From contig NZ_NWMW01000001.1 of assembly GCF_002351485.1 (NCBI RefSeq), positions 2,037,541 to 2,101,540 of the forward strand: 64,000 nt of DNA, given 5' to 3'. This document shows positions 34,277 through 46,888 of this stretch, piece after piece. Each line of letters begins with the position of its first letter. Within the stretch, counting starts at the first letter, position 1. Below the pieces are notes generated by a model. That model saw nothing but the letters and a program-made list of their open reading frames with translations, was not told the DNA's origin and did no database searches. The translations under genes and the position numbers were made by a program. The DNA is from Sphingomonas spermidinifaciens (lineage in GTDB: Bacteria; Pseudomonadota; Alphaproteobacteria; Sphingomonadales; Sphingomonadaceae).

Positions 34277-37200
34277 TCAGAAGGTGAAGCGCGCGCCCAC
34301 GCGGATCAGGTAGAGCGAGTTGGTGAACGACACCGCCTTCTCGTTCGGCTCGCGATAGCTCGAGTAGCGGTACTGGTTGCACGCCTGGGTCGAGTTGGTG
34401 TTGACGACGCCCGCGCCGGGCGCGGTGCCGGTTGCGACCGGTGTGGTCAGGCACTGCACGCGCACCACGTCGGCGGTGTACGGGAAGCCGAACTGGCGCA
34501 GACCGCCCCACTCGCTGTTGATGAGGTTGGGCAGGTTCTCGATATCGGCGAACAGCGAGATGCGCGACTTGCCCACGAACGTCGGGATTTCCTGCTCGAG
34601 GTGCAGGTCGATGCGCGTGAAGGCGCGGTTGCGGGCGATGTTCTTTGCCGCGATCTGGCCGCGATAGTTCTTGAGCGCGGTGTTGTTGATGAGCGCCTCA
34701 AGATCGGTGCGGGTCTGCTCGTTGTCGTAGCTCACGCGGGCATCGTCGATGCCGGTGGGGACGTAGAGCAGGTGAGCGTTGTTGTTGCCGATCGTACCGA
34801 AGACGGGCGAGCGGTTGCTGTTGTTGTCCTGCATCGTGAAGCTGTAGCGGCGTCCCGCGCGGGTTTCGCCGAACAGCTGGATGACGGTGCGATAGTCGCC
34901 GAAGAAGGCGCGATCGAACCCGATGCTGTAGGTGTAGCGCCACGTCGTCTCGTCGTTCGCGCGGCCATAGGCCGGGAAGTTCGGGTCACCCTTGGCCGCG
35001 TTGGCATAAAGCGAGCCGGGGGTCGACGAGGTCGCCGGGCTGACGTCCTTGACGTTCTGCCAGGCATAGCTGCCCGCCAGCGACAGGCCGAAATCGAAGT
35101 CCTTGGCGAACCGCGCGACGGCGATGTGGCTGCGACCGCGGCCGTCGTTGTAGAGGAGATAGTCGGCATTGTTGTCGGCGGTAACCGACGTGCCGGGCGT
35201 GGCGACGAAGGTATAGCGCGGACGACCGTCGGGCAGCGTGCCGATCTGGCGCGATCGCAGATCGGTGAAGCTCACACCCTCGTTGGTCAGGGTATAGAGA
35301 TAGTCGGCGCCGAAGGTGAAGCCGAACAGGTCGTACTCCGCGGTCAGATTGAACTTCGTGACCGACGGCGGCCGGAAGTCCTGCGCCAGCGACGAGGTCG
35401 GCGCCAGCGCCTGACCCGCGGTGTTGGTGGCGATGTAGCCGTCGATGACGGCAGGGATCGTCGCGCCGTTCACGCCGTTGAGCGCGGCCTGGCAGACGGG
35501 AGCATTCGCCGGCGTGTTGAAGGGCGAGGTGCAGGTGGCGGTCGAGCCGTTCGCGGCTGCGGTCGCACGCGTCAGGTTGCTGATCGCACTGCTGACGACA
35601 CCAGTGTTCGAGAAGCTGTTCGAGACATAGATGTCGGGCGAACCGCCGCCGAATACCGACACGCCGCCGCGGACGCGAAGCGCATCGACCGGCCGCCAGT
35701 TGAAGCTGAAGCGCGGCTGGAAGTTATCGAGCCCCTTGTAGGTCTGGGTGTTGGTGAAGCCGTAACGTGCAAGATAGGCGTTGTTGAGCGGCACCTGCGA
35801 ACGCATCCCGTACAGGTCGTAGCGCGCGCCAAGAGTCACATCGAAGTTGCTCGCGACGGCCCAAGTATCCTGCAGGCCGAACGTCCACTGCTCATAGACG
35901 AAGTCGGCGGCCGCATCGTTCACGTTCAGCGACAGCGCATTCTGGTACGAGAACTGCGAGGCGTTGCGATTCTGGAAATCGGTGATCGAGTCGAAATAAT
36001 AGGCGCCGGTCGCGTTCTGCAGGAACAGGTTGGTGGTGCGGCGACGATTATACTCGGCCAAAAGGCTGATCTGGTGCGCGCCGGCATTGTAGCGCGTCAG
36101 GAGCGAACCGCCCCAGGTGTCGAAGAACAGCTCGTTCGCCTGGCGGCTGATGTCGGGACCGAAGGCGATGACCGGCGCGCCGGTTGAGCAGCTGTTCACC
36201 GTGTTGGTGCCGCTGACAATGCTGGTCTGGTCGGTGCAGACGCGGATCTGCGCGAAGGGCTGCTGCCCCAGCGATTCCTGTGTCACCTCGGTCGACTGAT
36301 ATAGGAAGCGCGCTTCGGTCGAGAGCTTGTCGGTCCAGTCCGAGTTGAGCTGCACGATGCCAGAGCGCAGCAGCACCGAACGCTGATAGGCATTCGACGA
36401 GAGGCCGAGGCTCGGGGTGGTCAGGCTGGTCGAGGTCCCCTGGGGCACGGTGCCCGATTCATAGGCGTTGATGTAGGTGAGCGACAGGCGCTGGCCGTCG
36501 ACGATGTTCCAGTCGACGCGGCCGACGATCTTCTCGTCCTTGTTCTGGTTGACCTGAACGATGTCGCCGGCCTCGTAGTTATACGTGCTCTGCGCGATGT
36601 TCTTGACGGTGTCGATCTGCGCCTGGGTCAGGCCGGGGATCTGCGAGATCTGCGACACGGCGGCGGGACGCGGATCGGTGTTGCGCTCGCCCGACACCAT
36701 GAAGAACAGCTTGTCGCGGATCAGCGGGCCAGCGATCGTCGCGCCATAGGTTTCGGACTTGTACTTCGGCAGCACCTGGCTGTTCGAACCGATCGTGTCG
36801 CCCTGAAGCCCGTCGGTCGACTGCGAGTAGAAGCCGGTGCCGGTAAACTCGTTGGTGCCCGACTTGACGACGGTGTCGATGGCGCCGCCCTGGAAATTGC
36901 CCTGGCGGATGTCCGACGGCGCGATCGAAACCGAGAACTGGGCGATCGCGTCGAACGGGATCGGCCCGCGGGCGGTCGGATTGGCGTCGGAGTTGAGACC
37001 GAAGCTGTCGCCGATCTGCACGCCGTTGATCGTGAAGCGGTTGAAGCGCGGATTGACGCCGCCGAAGCTGACCGCGCGGCTGTTCGACAGATCGAGCTGC
37101 GCCAGCGGATCACGGCGGGCGAGGTCGCGGACGTCGCGGTTGACCGAGGCGACCTTGCCGATGTCGGCTTGGGTCAGGACGGTGCGCGGCCCGGACGCGA

Positions 37201-37582
37201 TCGTGCCGGCGCCGGCAACGCGCGAGGCGGTGATGACGATGTCGTCACCGCCGGCGGCGGCGAGCTCCACGGGCACGGTATAGGGCTGGCCGACGACGGT
37301 GAAGATGTCGGTGACGGTCGCGTTGCCGTTCGAGCTCGTCACCTCGATGGTGTAGGGGCCGCCGGGCAGCAGGCCCGACGCGACGAAGCTGCCCGCGTCG
37401 TTGGTATTCGCGGTGGTCGCCGAACCGTTGGTGGTGTTGACCACACGCACAACCGCGCCGGCTACCGGCGCGCCGTCCTGGGTCACGGTGCCGCGGATGC
37501 TCGAGGTGGTTTCCTGCGCCATCGCAGCGGCCGGAATCATGAGCGCGACAGCAGCCGCACCCATCATGAGGTGATTTCGCAT
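34277..37582 (-). CDS. Oar-like TonB-dependent outer-membrane receptor with carboxypeptidase-regulatory domain
   Basis: 1101 aa. Signal peptide 1-22 (cleaved AMA|QE). A CarboxypepD_reg-like β-sandwich spans about 26-108 (SSIRGTVTQDGAPVAGAVVRVVN...). Next is the TonB-box-like DDIVITASR (113-121), then the plug (NRFTINGVQIGDSFGLNSDANPTARGPIPFDAIAQFSVSI) and a β-barrel ending LIRVGARFTF with terminal phenylalanine. This build matches Oar/OmpA-related TonB receptors of sphingomonads. The ligand is unknown. The LytS/LytTR operon lies just downstream on the same strand. Confidence 0.93.
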   Translation of the reverse strand: MRNHLMMGAAAVALMIPAAAMAQETTSSIRGTVTQDGAPVAGAVVRVVNTTNGSATTANTNDAGSFVASGLLPGGPYTIEVTSSNGNATVTDIFTVVGQPYTVPVELAAAGGDDIVITASRVAGAGTIASGPRTVLTQADIGKVASVNRDVRDLARRDPLAQLDLSNSRAVSFGGVNPRFNRFTINGVQIGDSFGLNSDANPTARGPIPFDAIAQFSVSIAPSDIRQGNFQGGAIDTVVKSGTNEFTGTGFYSQSTDGLQGDTIGSNSQVLPKYKSETYGATIAGPLIRDKLFFMVSGERNTDPRPAAVSQISQIPGLTQAQIDTVKNIAQSTYNYEAGDIVQVNQNKDEKIVGRVDWNIVDGQRLSLTYINAYESGTVPQGTSTSLTTPSLGLSSNAYQRSVLLRSGIVQLNSDWTDKLSTEARFLYQSTEVTQESLGQQPFAQIRVCTDQTSIVSGTNTVNSCSTGAPVIAFGPDISRQANELFFDTWGGSLLTRYNAGAHQISLLAEYNRRRTTNLFLQNATGAYYFDSITDFQNRNASQFSYQNALSLNVNDAAADFVYEQWTFGLQDTWAVASNFDVTLGARYDLYGMRSQVPLNNAYLARYGFTNTQTYKGLDNFQPRFSFNWRPVDALRVRGGVSVFGGGSPDIYVSNSFSNTGVVSSAISNLTRATAAANGSTATCTSPFNTPANAPVCQAALNGVNGATIPAVIDGYIATNTAGQALAPTSSLAQDFRPPSVTKFNLTAEYDLFGFTFGADYLYTLTNEGVSFTDLRSRQIGTLPDGRPRYTFVATPGTSVTADNNADYLLYNDGRGRSHIAVARFAKDFDFGLSLAGSYAWQNVKDVSPATSSTPGSLYANAAKGDPNFPAYGRANDETTWRYTYSIGFDRAFFGDYRTVIQLFGETRAGRRYSFTMQDNNSNRSPVFGTIGNNNAHLLYVPTGIDDARVSYDNEQTRTDLEALINNTALKNYRGQIAAKNIARNRAFTRIDLHLEQEIPTFVGKSRISLFADIENLPNLINSEWGGLRQFGFPYTADVVRVQCLTTPVATGTAPGAGVVNTNSTQACNQYRYSSYREPNEKAVSFTNSLYLIRVGARFTF

Positions 37583-37745
37583 GATTTTCCCCTATTGGAG
37601 CGGCCGTGGCGGCCGGAACAATCGACGTCGTTCGCCGTTAAACGCGCCCCTGCGCGAGCAATGTGTCGCTTCTGTTACACGCTGCGCGCACGGCGCAGTT
37701 CACCGCGTGCCGTTGCATAATGGCGACAGTGACAAGGGTTACCGG
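37583..37745 (-). promoter_or_regulatory. Promoter region of the TonB receptor gene
   Basis: 163-bp gap between the receptor start and the ligA stop, both on the minus strand. The leader before the receptor ATG is AT-richer (AATAGGGGAAAATC). A GTGT-N10-ACAC dyad sits near 37663-37680. No -35/-10 pair stands out. Confidence 0.3.
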
Positions 37746-40843
<3,098 letters not shown>

Positions 40844-40896
40844 CTTCATGGGCTCCTGATCGGGGAGCCCGTCAGATAGGGGGCGGCGAGCGGCGC

Positions 40897-41148
40897 TCAA
40901 CCACCCCGCGTCGCGAACAGCCAAACGCGGATCGCGCTCGCGAGGTTGGGCGGGTCGGCGGCGGCGATCCGCTGTGCGTCGATCGCGGCGACGAGGGCGG
41001 AGAGCGGCAGGCTGCGCGCCGATGCTTCGGCTTCAAGCGCCGACCAGAAGACGGGTTCGAGGCTGATCGAGGTGGCGTGGCCGGCGATGGTGATCGAGCG
41101 CTTGACCGGGCCGACGAAGCCGCCCGCCGGCGGCTCGACCGCGATCAT
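40897..41148 (-). CDS. Ribbon-helix-helix domain protein (RHH_4)
   Basis: 83 aa. After a short N-terminal tail, [45 protein letters not shown] forms the ribbon-helix-helix, and [11 protein letters not shown] is the conserved C-terminal helix of the family. The family is common in alphaproteobacteria and presumed to bind DNA; no target known. Its ATG overlaps the cobT stop codon by 4 bp, so it is the last gene of the cobS-metE-like-cobT unit. Confidence 0.88.
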   Translation of the reverse strand: MIAVEPPAGGFVGPVKRSITIAGHATSISLEPVFWSALEAEASARSLPLSALVAAIDAQRIAAADPPNLASAIRVWLFATRGG

Positions 41149-42983
41149 GGCTGGTCGAACAGCCCGGCGAGCTGCTCGATCATCGTCCCCGCGAGCTGGT
41201 CGACGTCCATGATCGTTACCGCGCGCTGGTAGTAGCGCGTCACGTCATGGCCGATGCCGATCGCGACGAGCTCGACGGGGCTGCGCCCTTCGATCCAGCC
41301 GATCACCTGGCGGAGGTGGCGTTCGAGATAGCTGCCGCTGTTCACGCTGAGCGTCGAATCGTCGACGGGCGCGCCGTCGGAGATGACCATCAGGATCTTG
41401 CGCTCCTCCGGCCGGGCGATCAGGCGGGAGTGGGCCCAGAGGAGCGCTTCGCCGTCGATATTCTCCTTGAGCAGACCTTCGCGCATCATCAGGCCCAATG
41501 ACTTGCGTGCACGGCGCCAGGGTTCGTCGGCTTCCTTGTAGACGATATGACGCAGGTCGTTGAGGCGGCCGGGGGCGGGCGGGCGGCCCTGTGCCAGCCA
41601 GGCGTCGCGGGCCTGCCCGCCCTTCCACGCGCGGGTGGTGAAGCCCAGGATCTCGGCCTTCACCCCGCATCGTTCGAGCGTGCGGGCGAGGATGTCGGCG
41701 CTGATCGCGGCGATGCCGATCGGCCGCCCCCGCATCGACCCCGAATTGTCGATCAGCAGCGTGACGACGGTATCGCGGAAATCGGTGTCGCGCTCGACCT
41801 TGTAGGAGAGCGACTGCATCGGATTGACGACGACGCGGGCGAGGCGCGCGGCGTCGAGCAGCCCCTCGTCCTGGTCGAAGTCCCACGACCGCGACTGTTG
41901 CGCCATCAATCGCCGCTGCAGCCGGTTGGCGAGCTTGGTGACGATGCCCTGCAGGTGGACGAGCTGCTGGTCGAGATAGGCGCGCAGCCGCCCCAGCTCC
42001 TCGTCGTCGCACAGGTCGGTTGCGGCCACCACTTCGTCGAACTGCGTCGTGAAGGGCTTGTATTCGAATTGCGGGGCGAAGTCGGAGAAGGGCTTGTTGG
42101 GGCGCGTCGGCAGCATTCCGTCGCGACCCTCGTCGCCGTCCTGCCCGTCCATGTCGTCGAGGGGCTCCCCCTCCTGATCCTGCTCCTCGCCGTCGCCCTC
42201 GGCGTCATCGCTCTCGCGCTGTTCGCCGCGCGCCTCGACCTCGGCGTCGCCTTGACCTGACTGGTCGTCGTCGCCCTGTTCGTCCTGATCGTCCTTGCCT
42301 TCGCTCTCGCCCTCGTCGTCCTCGCCACCGTCATCGGCGTCGTCGGGCTCCATCCGACCTTCGGTGAGTTCGAGGTCGGCGAGGAGGTCGGCGATTAGCC
42401 GCGCGAACTGCGCCTGATCGTCGATCGCGAGCGCCAGCGCGTCGAGCTCCGAGCCCGCCTTCTCCTCGATCCAGTCGGAGACGAGCGCGAGGCCGCCCGC
42501 CGCGGCATGGGGCGCGGGCTTGCCGGTCAGCCGCTCGCGCACCATCAGCTGGATCGCGGTCGACAGCGGCACCTCGTCGCGGGTGCGGGCGCGGGAGATC
42601 GGGTCGGAGCGCATCCGCATCTGAAGACTGGCGTCGAGATTGTCGGCGATGCCGGCAAAGCCGCGCGCGCCCAGCGCCTCGATCCGCGCGGTCTCGACCG
42701 CGTCATGGACGGCGCGCGCGACCGGCTCCACCGGCGCGCCGCGCGCGTGAAGGCCGGCGTCGTGGAGGCGGAGGCGCAGCGCAAAGCCGTCGGCAAATCC
42801 GCGCGCCTCCGCCACCTGGTCGGCGGGCAGCGCGCGGCCGGGCATCGGCACCTTGAGATTGCGGCCCGATTGCGCCGGCGCCTCCGCACTGAACGCCAGC
42901 TCGACCTCGCCATCGTTCGCGATCGCGCGCGCGGTGCCGGCGAGCACGTCGCGAAAGCGGTCGATCGGGGTCGCTTGAGCCAT
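41145..42983 (-). CDS. cobT: Cobaltochelatase subunit CobT
   Basis: 612 aa. With CobS it forms the AAA+ chaperone complex that loads cobalt with CobN in aerobic cobalamin synthesis. The N-terminal domain (1-200) is CobT-type. A very acidic linker (about 218-285, [23 protein letters not shown]) follows, and the C-terminal von Willebrand A domain has the MIDAS motif DNSGSM at D412. The acidic linker is typical. CobN is not in the window, so the partner may be elsewhere or the pair may serve another role. Confidence 0.95.
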   Translation of the reverse strand: MAQATPIDRFRDVLAGTARAIANDGEVELAFSAEAPAQSGRNLKVPMPGRALPADQVAEARGFADGFALRLRLHDAGLHARGAPVEPVARAVHDAVETARIEALGARGFAGIADNLDASLQMRMRSDPISRARTRDEVPLSTAIQLMVRERLTGKPAPHAAAGGLALVSDWIEEKAGSELDALALAIDDQAQFARLIADLLADLELTEGRMEPDDADDGGEDDEGESEGKDDQDEQGDDDQSGQGDAEVEARGEQRESDDAEGDGEEQDQEGEPLDDMDGQDGDEGRDGMLPTRPNKPFSDFAPQFEYKPFTTQFDEVVAATDLCDDEELGRLRAYLDQQLVHLQGIVTKLANRLQRRLMAQQSRSWDFDQDEGLLDAARLARVVVNPMQSLSYKVERDTDFRDTVVTLLIDNSGSMRGRPIGIAAISADILARTLERCGVKAEILGFTTRAWKGGQARDAWLAQGRPPAPGRLNDLRHIVYKEADEPWRRARKSLGLMMREGLLKENIDGEALLWAHSRLIARPEERKILMVISDGAPVDDSTLSVNSGSYLERHLRQVIGWIEGRSPVELVAIGIGHDVTRYYQRAVTIMDVDQLAGTMIEQLAGLFDQP

Positions 42984-43032
42984 AAGGTCGGGAAAGCCTC
43001 TGTCGGAACGCCGGCTTCAGATAGGGCGGTCG

Positions 43033-43052
43033 GCCGGGGAAATCACCCCGGC
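43033..43052 (-). terminator. Short hairpin between the metE-like gene and cobT
   Basis: GCCGGGG (43033-43039), 6-nt loop, CCCCGGC (43046-43052), 14 bp after the stop of the MetE-like gene. No T-run on the minus strand, so it may be a processing or stability element rather than a full terminator. Confidence 0.35.
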
Positions 43053-43065
43053 TTTCGGCCGGCGA

Positions 43066-44190
43066 TCAGAGCTCGCCCCACATGTCCTGCGCAATCTCGA
43101 CGATCATCTCGAGCTTGGCGCGCTGCTGGTCGGGGGTGACGTCGTTGCCCTCCTTGGTCGAGGAGAAGCCGCACTGGGCGCTGAGGCAGAGCTGCTCCAT
43201 CGGCGCGAACTTGGCCGCGGCGTCGATCCGGCGCTTGATCGTGTCGGGATCCTCCAGCTCGCCGTGCTTGGTGGTGACGAGGCCGAGGACGACGCGCTTG
43301 TGCCCTTTGGGCAGCAGGCGCAGCGGCTCGAACCCGCCCGAGCGCTCGTCGTCGAACTCGAGGAAATAGCCGTCTACGTCGAGCGTGTTGAACAGCGCGT
43401 CGGCGACGTGATCGTAGCTGCCCGAGGCGACCCAGCTCGAGCGGAAATTACCGCGGCAGAGGTGCGTGGTGATCGTCATCCCCGCGGGACGATCCTTTAC
43501 CGCGTCGTTGATGATGCGGATGTACGTCTCGTGCTGGGTATCGGCATCCTCGCCCTGCGCGGCGATCATCGCGCGCTGGGCAGGGTCGTTGAGATAGGCC
43601 AGGCTGGTGTCGTCGAGCTGGAGATATGTGCAGCCGAGCGCGCCGAGCCCGGCGATCTCGCGCGCATAGACCGAAGACAGGTCGGCGTAGAAGGCGGAGA
43701 GGTCGGGATAGACCTCCGCGCTCACCGCCTCCCGCCCGCCGCGGTAATGGACCATCGACGGGCTGGGGATGGTGAGCTTGGGCACGCCGCGGCGGACATT
43801 GTCCTTCAGGAAGGTGAAGGCATCGGCGAAGATGGTCGAGGGCAGGTTCAGCTTGTCGACCACCGCCAGCTTGGCCGGCGTCCACTCGATGTCGCCACCC
43901 TCGTTATGGAAGCGGACCTTCATGTCGCTGTCGCGCTTGGTGATGCCGCCGATCTGGTAGATGTAGTCCATGTGCCAGGTGTCGCGGCGCGCCTCGCCGT
44001 CGGTGATGCCGATCAGGCCGACATCCTCCTGAAGCCGGATGATCTCGAGCACCGCACGATCGGCGACCTCGTCGAAGTCGGCGGCGTCGATCGTACCCGC
44101 AGCCAGTTGCTCGCGCGCCTCGCTCAGATAGGCGGGGCGCAGCAGGCTGCCAACGTGATCGGCGCGGAAGGGCGGGCGCGGGGTGGTCAT
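43066..44190 (-). CDS. MetE-related cobalamin-independent methionine synthase-like protein
   Basis: 374 aa, equal to the C-terminal catalytic half of MetE only (full MetE is about 750 aa). It opens FRADHVGSLLRPAYLSEAR. Zinc-ligand positions of the superfamily are present: THLCRGN (His, Cys), LEFDDERSG (Glu) and SAQCGFSS (Cys). It could methylate homocysteine with a non-folate donor, as core-MetE proteins do, or be another UROD/MetE-like methyl or alkyl transferase. ATG at 44190 has AGGAG eight bases upstream. It lies between cobS and cobT. Confidence 0.85.
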   Translation of the reverse strand: MTTPRPPFRADHVGSLLRPAYLSEAREQLAAGTIDAADFDEVADRAVLEIIRLQEDVGLIGITDGEARRDTWHMDYIYQIGGITKRDSDMKVRFHNEGGDIEWTPAKLAVVDKLNLPSTIFADAFTFLKDNVRRGVPKLTIPSPSMVHYRGGREAVSAEVYPDLSAFYADLSSVYAREIAGLGALGCTYLQLDDTSLAYLNDPAQRAMIAAQGEDADTQHETYIRIINDAVKDRPAGMTITTHLCRGNFRSSWVASGSYDHVADALFNTLDVDGYFLEFDDERSGGFEPLRLLPKGHKRVVLGLVTTKHGELEDPDTIKRRIDAAAKFAPMEQLCLSAQCGFSSTKEGNDVTPDQQRAKLEMIVEIAQDMWGEL

Positions 44191-44259
44191 CGGCGATGCT
44201 CCTGAAGGACAGGCGCACCGCTTAGCCGGGCGCGCGCCCAACTAAAAGGCGCGTTCGGA

Positions 44260-45264
44260 TCAGCCCTTCCTGGCGATGCTCTCGGGCAGGTCCTTGCCGA
44301 AGACGCGCTGATAATATTCGGCGACCAGCGCCCGCTCTGCCTCGTCGCATTTGTTGAGGAAGGAGAGGCGAAAGGCGAATCCAACGTCGCCGAAGATCAG
44401 CGCATTCTGCGCCCAGGTGATGACCGTGCGCGGGCTCATCACGGTCGAGATGTCGCCGTTGATGAAGCCGCGGCGGGTCAGTTCCGCCACGCGGACCATG
44501 TTGTCGACCGCTTCCTTGCCGCCGGGCTTGTCATATTCGCCCGACTTGGCGAGCACGATCTGCGCCTCGGTCGCGGCGGGAAGGTAGTTCAAGGTGACGA
44601 CCACGTTCCAGCGGTCCATCTGGCCCTGATTGATCTGCTGTGTGCCGTGATAGAGGCCCGACGTATCGCCGAGGCCCACGGTATTGGCGGTCGCGAACAG
44701 GCGGAACCACGGGTTCGGGCGGATGACGCGGTTCTGGTCGAGGAGCGTCAGCTTCCCCTCGGTCTCCAGCACGCGCTGGATCACGAACATCACGTCGGGC
44801 CGGCCTGCGTCATATTCGTCGAAGACGAGCGCGGTCGGCGTCTGGAGCGCCCAGGGGAGCAGGCCCTCGCGGAACTCGGTCACCTGCTGGCCGTCCTTCA
44901 GGACGATCGCGTCGCGGCCGATCAGGTCGATGCGGCTGATATGCGCGTCGAGATTGATGCGGATGCACGGCCAGTTGAGGCGGGCGGCGACCTGTTCGAT
45001 GTGGCTCGACTTGCCGGTGCCGTGATAGCCCTGGATCATCACCCGGCGGTTGTGCGCGAATCCCGCCAGCACCGCGAGCGTCGTGTCGCCGTCGAAGACG
45101 TAAGCCGGGTCGAGATCGGGCACGCGCTCGTCCGCCTCGCTGAAGGCGGGCACTTCCATGTCGACGTCGATGCCGAACAGTTCGCGCACGCTCACCGTCT
45201 TGTCGGGGGCGGCGAGCAGCGTCGTCTCGCGGCTGTCGGGCTGGGTGTTGGCGAGGTCGGTCAT
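44260..45264 (-). CDS. cobS: Cobaltochelatase subunit CobS
   Basis: 334-aa AAA+ ATPase partner of CobT. The N-terminal helix [35 protein letters not shown] is typical of CobS. Walker A is GYHGTGKS (79-86), Walker B is [10 protein letters not shown], and [10 protein letters not shown] is the sensor-1 region. The ATG at 45264 follows GAGGG-rich sequence at the usual distance. First gene of a minus-strand run: cobS, MetE-like, cobT, RHH protein. Confidence 0.96.
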   Translation of the reverse strand: MTDLANTQPDSRETTLLAAPDKTVSVRELFGIDVDMEVPAFSEADERVPDLDPAYVFDGDTTLAVLAGFAHNRRVMIQGYHGTGKSSHIEQVAARLNWPCIRINLDAHISRIDLIGRDAIVLKDGQQVTEFREGLLPWALQTPTALVFDEYDAGRPDVMFVIQRVLETEGKLTLLDQNRVIRPNPWFRLFATANTVGLGDTSGLYHGTQQINQGQMDRWNVVVTLNYLPAATEAQIVLAKSGEYDKPGGKEAVDNMVRVAELTRRGFINGDISTVMSPRTVITWAQNALIFGDVGFAFRLSFLNKCDEAERALVAEYYQRVFGKDLPESIARKG

Positions 45265-45345
45265 GGAGGGAAAGCCTGTCAGAGCGGAAGTCCGGGGTTC
45301 ACATAAGCCCTGATCGCGGTGACGCAAACGGGACTTTGGGGGCGT

Positions 45346-46029
45346 TCACGCCACCTTTTCGGGCAAGCGGAACAGCCCGGTAAACGCGCGGGCGGCGTCG
45401 AGGTCCCCCGTCACCGTCATCCCCTCGGCCGCGCCGAAGGGCGCCTTGCCGTAGAAGGTGACACGCATCTGCATCGTATCGCCCTCGAACAGGGCGGCGG
45501 CGTCGCCGGACTCGCCGCGCGTCACCTCGATCGCGCCGTTTCGTGCGCGCGCGACGAAGGCGTCGGCGGGGAAGCGGAAGGCCATCGTCAGGTCGATGTC
45601 GCGTGCCCGGTCGGGATCGACGAGCGCCTGGAGCGACATCATCGCCGAGGCGGCGGACATGAAGGCATAGGGATCGTGGCGCGGCGAGCGCGCCGCCCAG
45701 CGGCCGAGGTCGCGCATCATCGCCTGCGATTCGAGGCCCCATTCGGTCAGGCCATAGACCTGCACATTGGCGGGCGAGGGCAACGTCCGGCGCGTCAGCA
45801 CGCCGCTCGCCTCAAGCCCCTGAAGGCGCTGGGTCAGGACGTTGGCGCTGATGCCGGGCAGGTTGGCCTTCAATTCGGAAAAGCGGCGCGGTCCGAAGAC
45901 GAGCTCGCGCATGATGAGCAGCGCCCAGCGCTCACCGACGATCTCGAGCGCGAGCGCGGTGCCGCAGGCGTCGTCGTACCAGCGCTTCGTGACCGGTTGA
46001 TCGTTTTCGGTTATCTTTTCTAACTTCAT
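45346..46029 (-). CDS. HxlR-family regulator with C-terminal SCP2-like domain
   Basis: 227 aa. The winged helix (about 15-110) has the HxlR pattern CGTALALEIVGERWALLIMRELVFGPRRFSELKANLPGISANVLTQRL. Stand-alone HxlR proteins are about 110-130 aa. Here an extra 110 residues (ASAMMSLQALVDPDRARDIDLTMAFRF...GDTMQMRVTFYGKAPF) resemble a sterol-carrier/SCP2-like fold that could bind a hydrophobic ligand. Divergent from the VOC/GST/DUF1428 run, which it probably controls. Confidence 0.92.
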   Translation of the reverse strand: MKLEKITENDQPVTKRWYDDACGTALALEIVGERWALLIMRELVFGPRRFSELKANLPGISANVLTQRLQGLEASGVLTRRTLPSPANVQVYGLTEWGLESQAMMRDLGRWAARSPRHDPYAFMSAASAMMSLQALVDPDRARDIDLTMAFRFPADAFVARARNGAIEVTRGESGDAAALFEGDTMQMRVTFYGKAPFGAAEGMTVTGDLDAARAFTGLFRLPEKVA

Positions 46030-46046
46030 GGTTGCTTTTAATAACC
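46030..46046. promoter_or_regulatory. Candidate HxlR operator
   Basis: GGTTGCTTTTAATAACC is an imperfect palindrome (GGTT...AACC, 5 of 7 arm positions matched) immediately upstream of the HxlR start. A related GGTTATCTTTTCTAACTT begins 16 bp away inside the regulator's first codons. Both are AT-rich islands in a GC-rich context and suit autoregulation plus control of the divergent run. Confidence 0.4.
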
Positions 46047-46100
46047 TGCAGGCGCACAGATTGCAACGACGATGCGAATCGGGACGAGGGAGCGGGCGAG

Positions 46101-46526
46101 ATGGCGAGGATGATCTTCGTGAATTTGCCGGTCGAGGACGTGGCTCGGGCCACCGCCTTCTACCAGGCGGTGGGCTTCGCCCGGAACGAGCAGTTCTCGA
46201 ATGCGCAGGGGTCGGCGATGCAATGGTCGGACACGATCCACGTCATGCTGCTGGCGCGCGACCTCTATGCCACGTTCACGACCAAGAAGATCATCGACCC
46301 GCGCACTGAAAGCGGCGCGCTGCTGGCGCTGTCGTTCGACGATCGCGCGGCGGTAGATGCGATCACCGAGGCGGCGTTGGCCGCGGGCGGGCGCGAGCTG
46401 CACGAGCCCGAGGATCACGGCTTCATGTATTCGCGCGCGTTCGAGGACCCCGACGGCAATGGCTGGGGACCGTTCACGATGGACGTGGCGGCGCATGCCG
46501 CGGCGATGGCCGCGCAGCCGGCCTGA
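46101..46526 (+). CDS. VOC family protein (glyoxalase/bleomycin-resistance fold)
   Basis: 141 aa, one VOC module: ARMIFVNLPVEDVARATAFYQAVGF, then ALLALSFDDRAAVDAITEAALAAGG and EDPDGNGWGPFTMD, where the last motif carries a metal-side-like position. VOC proteins of this DUF-type lack assigned substrates. The ATG at 46101 is preceded by GGGAGCGGGCGAG. First gene of the run divergent from hxlR. Confidence 0.87.
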   Translation: MARMIFVNLPVEDVARATAFYQAVGFARNEQFSNAQGSAMQWSDTIHVMLLARDLYATFTTKKIIDPRTESGALLALSFDDRAAVDAITEAALAAGGRELHEPEDHGFMYSRAFEDPDGNGWGPFTMDVAAHAAAMAAQPA

Positions 46527-46540
46527 TCGGGAGAAAATCG

Positions 46541-46771
46541 ATGTCCTTCCAGAGCTATCTGACGAGTATCGAGGCCAAGACGGGCCGCCGCCCCGACGAC
46601 TTCCGGCGCGAGGCGGCGGCGCGGGGACTGGTCGCGGACGGGGTGCTCGCCCCCGGCGTGACGGCGAAGCGCGTGACGGAGTGGCTGAAGGCCGATCACG
46701 GGCTCGGCCACGGTCACGCCATGGCGATCTATGCCCTGCTGACGGGCCGAAAGAAGGAGGGGGACGAATGA
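46541..46771 (+). CDS. DUF4287 domain protein
   Basis: 76-aa protein of the DUF4287 family: MSFQSYLTSIEAKTGRRPDDFRREAAARG, then GVTAKRVTEWLKADHGLGHGHAMAIYALL. The second half is a helix pair typical of the family. Found near SRPBCC and VOC genes in several bacteria; biochemical function unknown. 14 bp after the VOC gene and overlapping the next start by 4 bp. Confidence 0.88.
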   Translation: MSFQSYLTSIEAKTGRRPDDFRREAAARGLVADGVLAPGVTAKRVTEWLKADHGLGHGHAMAIYALLTGRKKEGDE

Positions 46772-46872
46772 GCCTGTGCGCCACGCTGGCGATCGGCGTC
46801 GCCAGCTTTGCCCTCACCGTCCTTGCCCTGCTGGCGCCCGCGGCGATCGCCGGTGCCTGTCCCTTCGCCTGA
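46768..46872 (+). CDS. 34-aa predicted membrane mini-protein
   Basis: ATG 46768 overlaps the DUF4287 stop as ATGA and is preceded by AAGGAGG. It encodes MSLCATLAIGVASFALTVLA followed by LLAPAAIAGACPFA: one hydrophobic helix with two cysteines. Too short for family recognition. The strong ribosome binding site, coupling and the 16-bp gap before the next gene favour a real gene, but it could be only a coupling element. Confidence 0.4.
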   Translation: MSLCATLAIGVASFALTVLALLAPAAIAGACPFA

Positions 46873-46888
46873 ACCGGGAGCTTCACGC

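Noticed and set aside
42100..42340. Low-complexity acidic stretch in cobT, considered as frameshift or repeat expansion
   Set aside because: An acidic linker between the N-domain and the von Willebrand A domain is normal for CobT.
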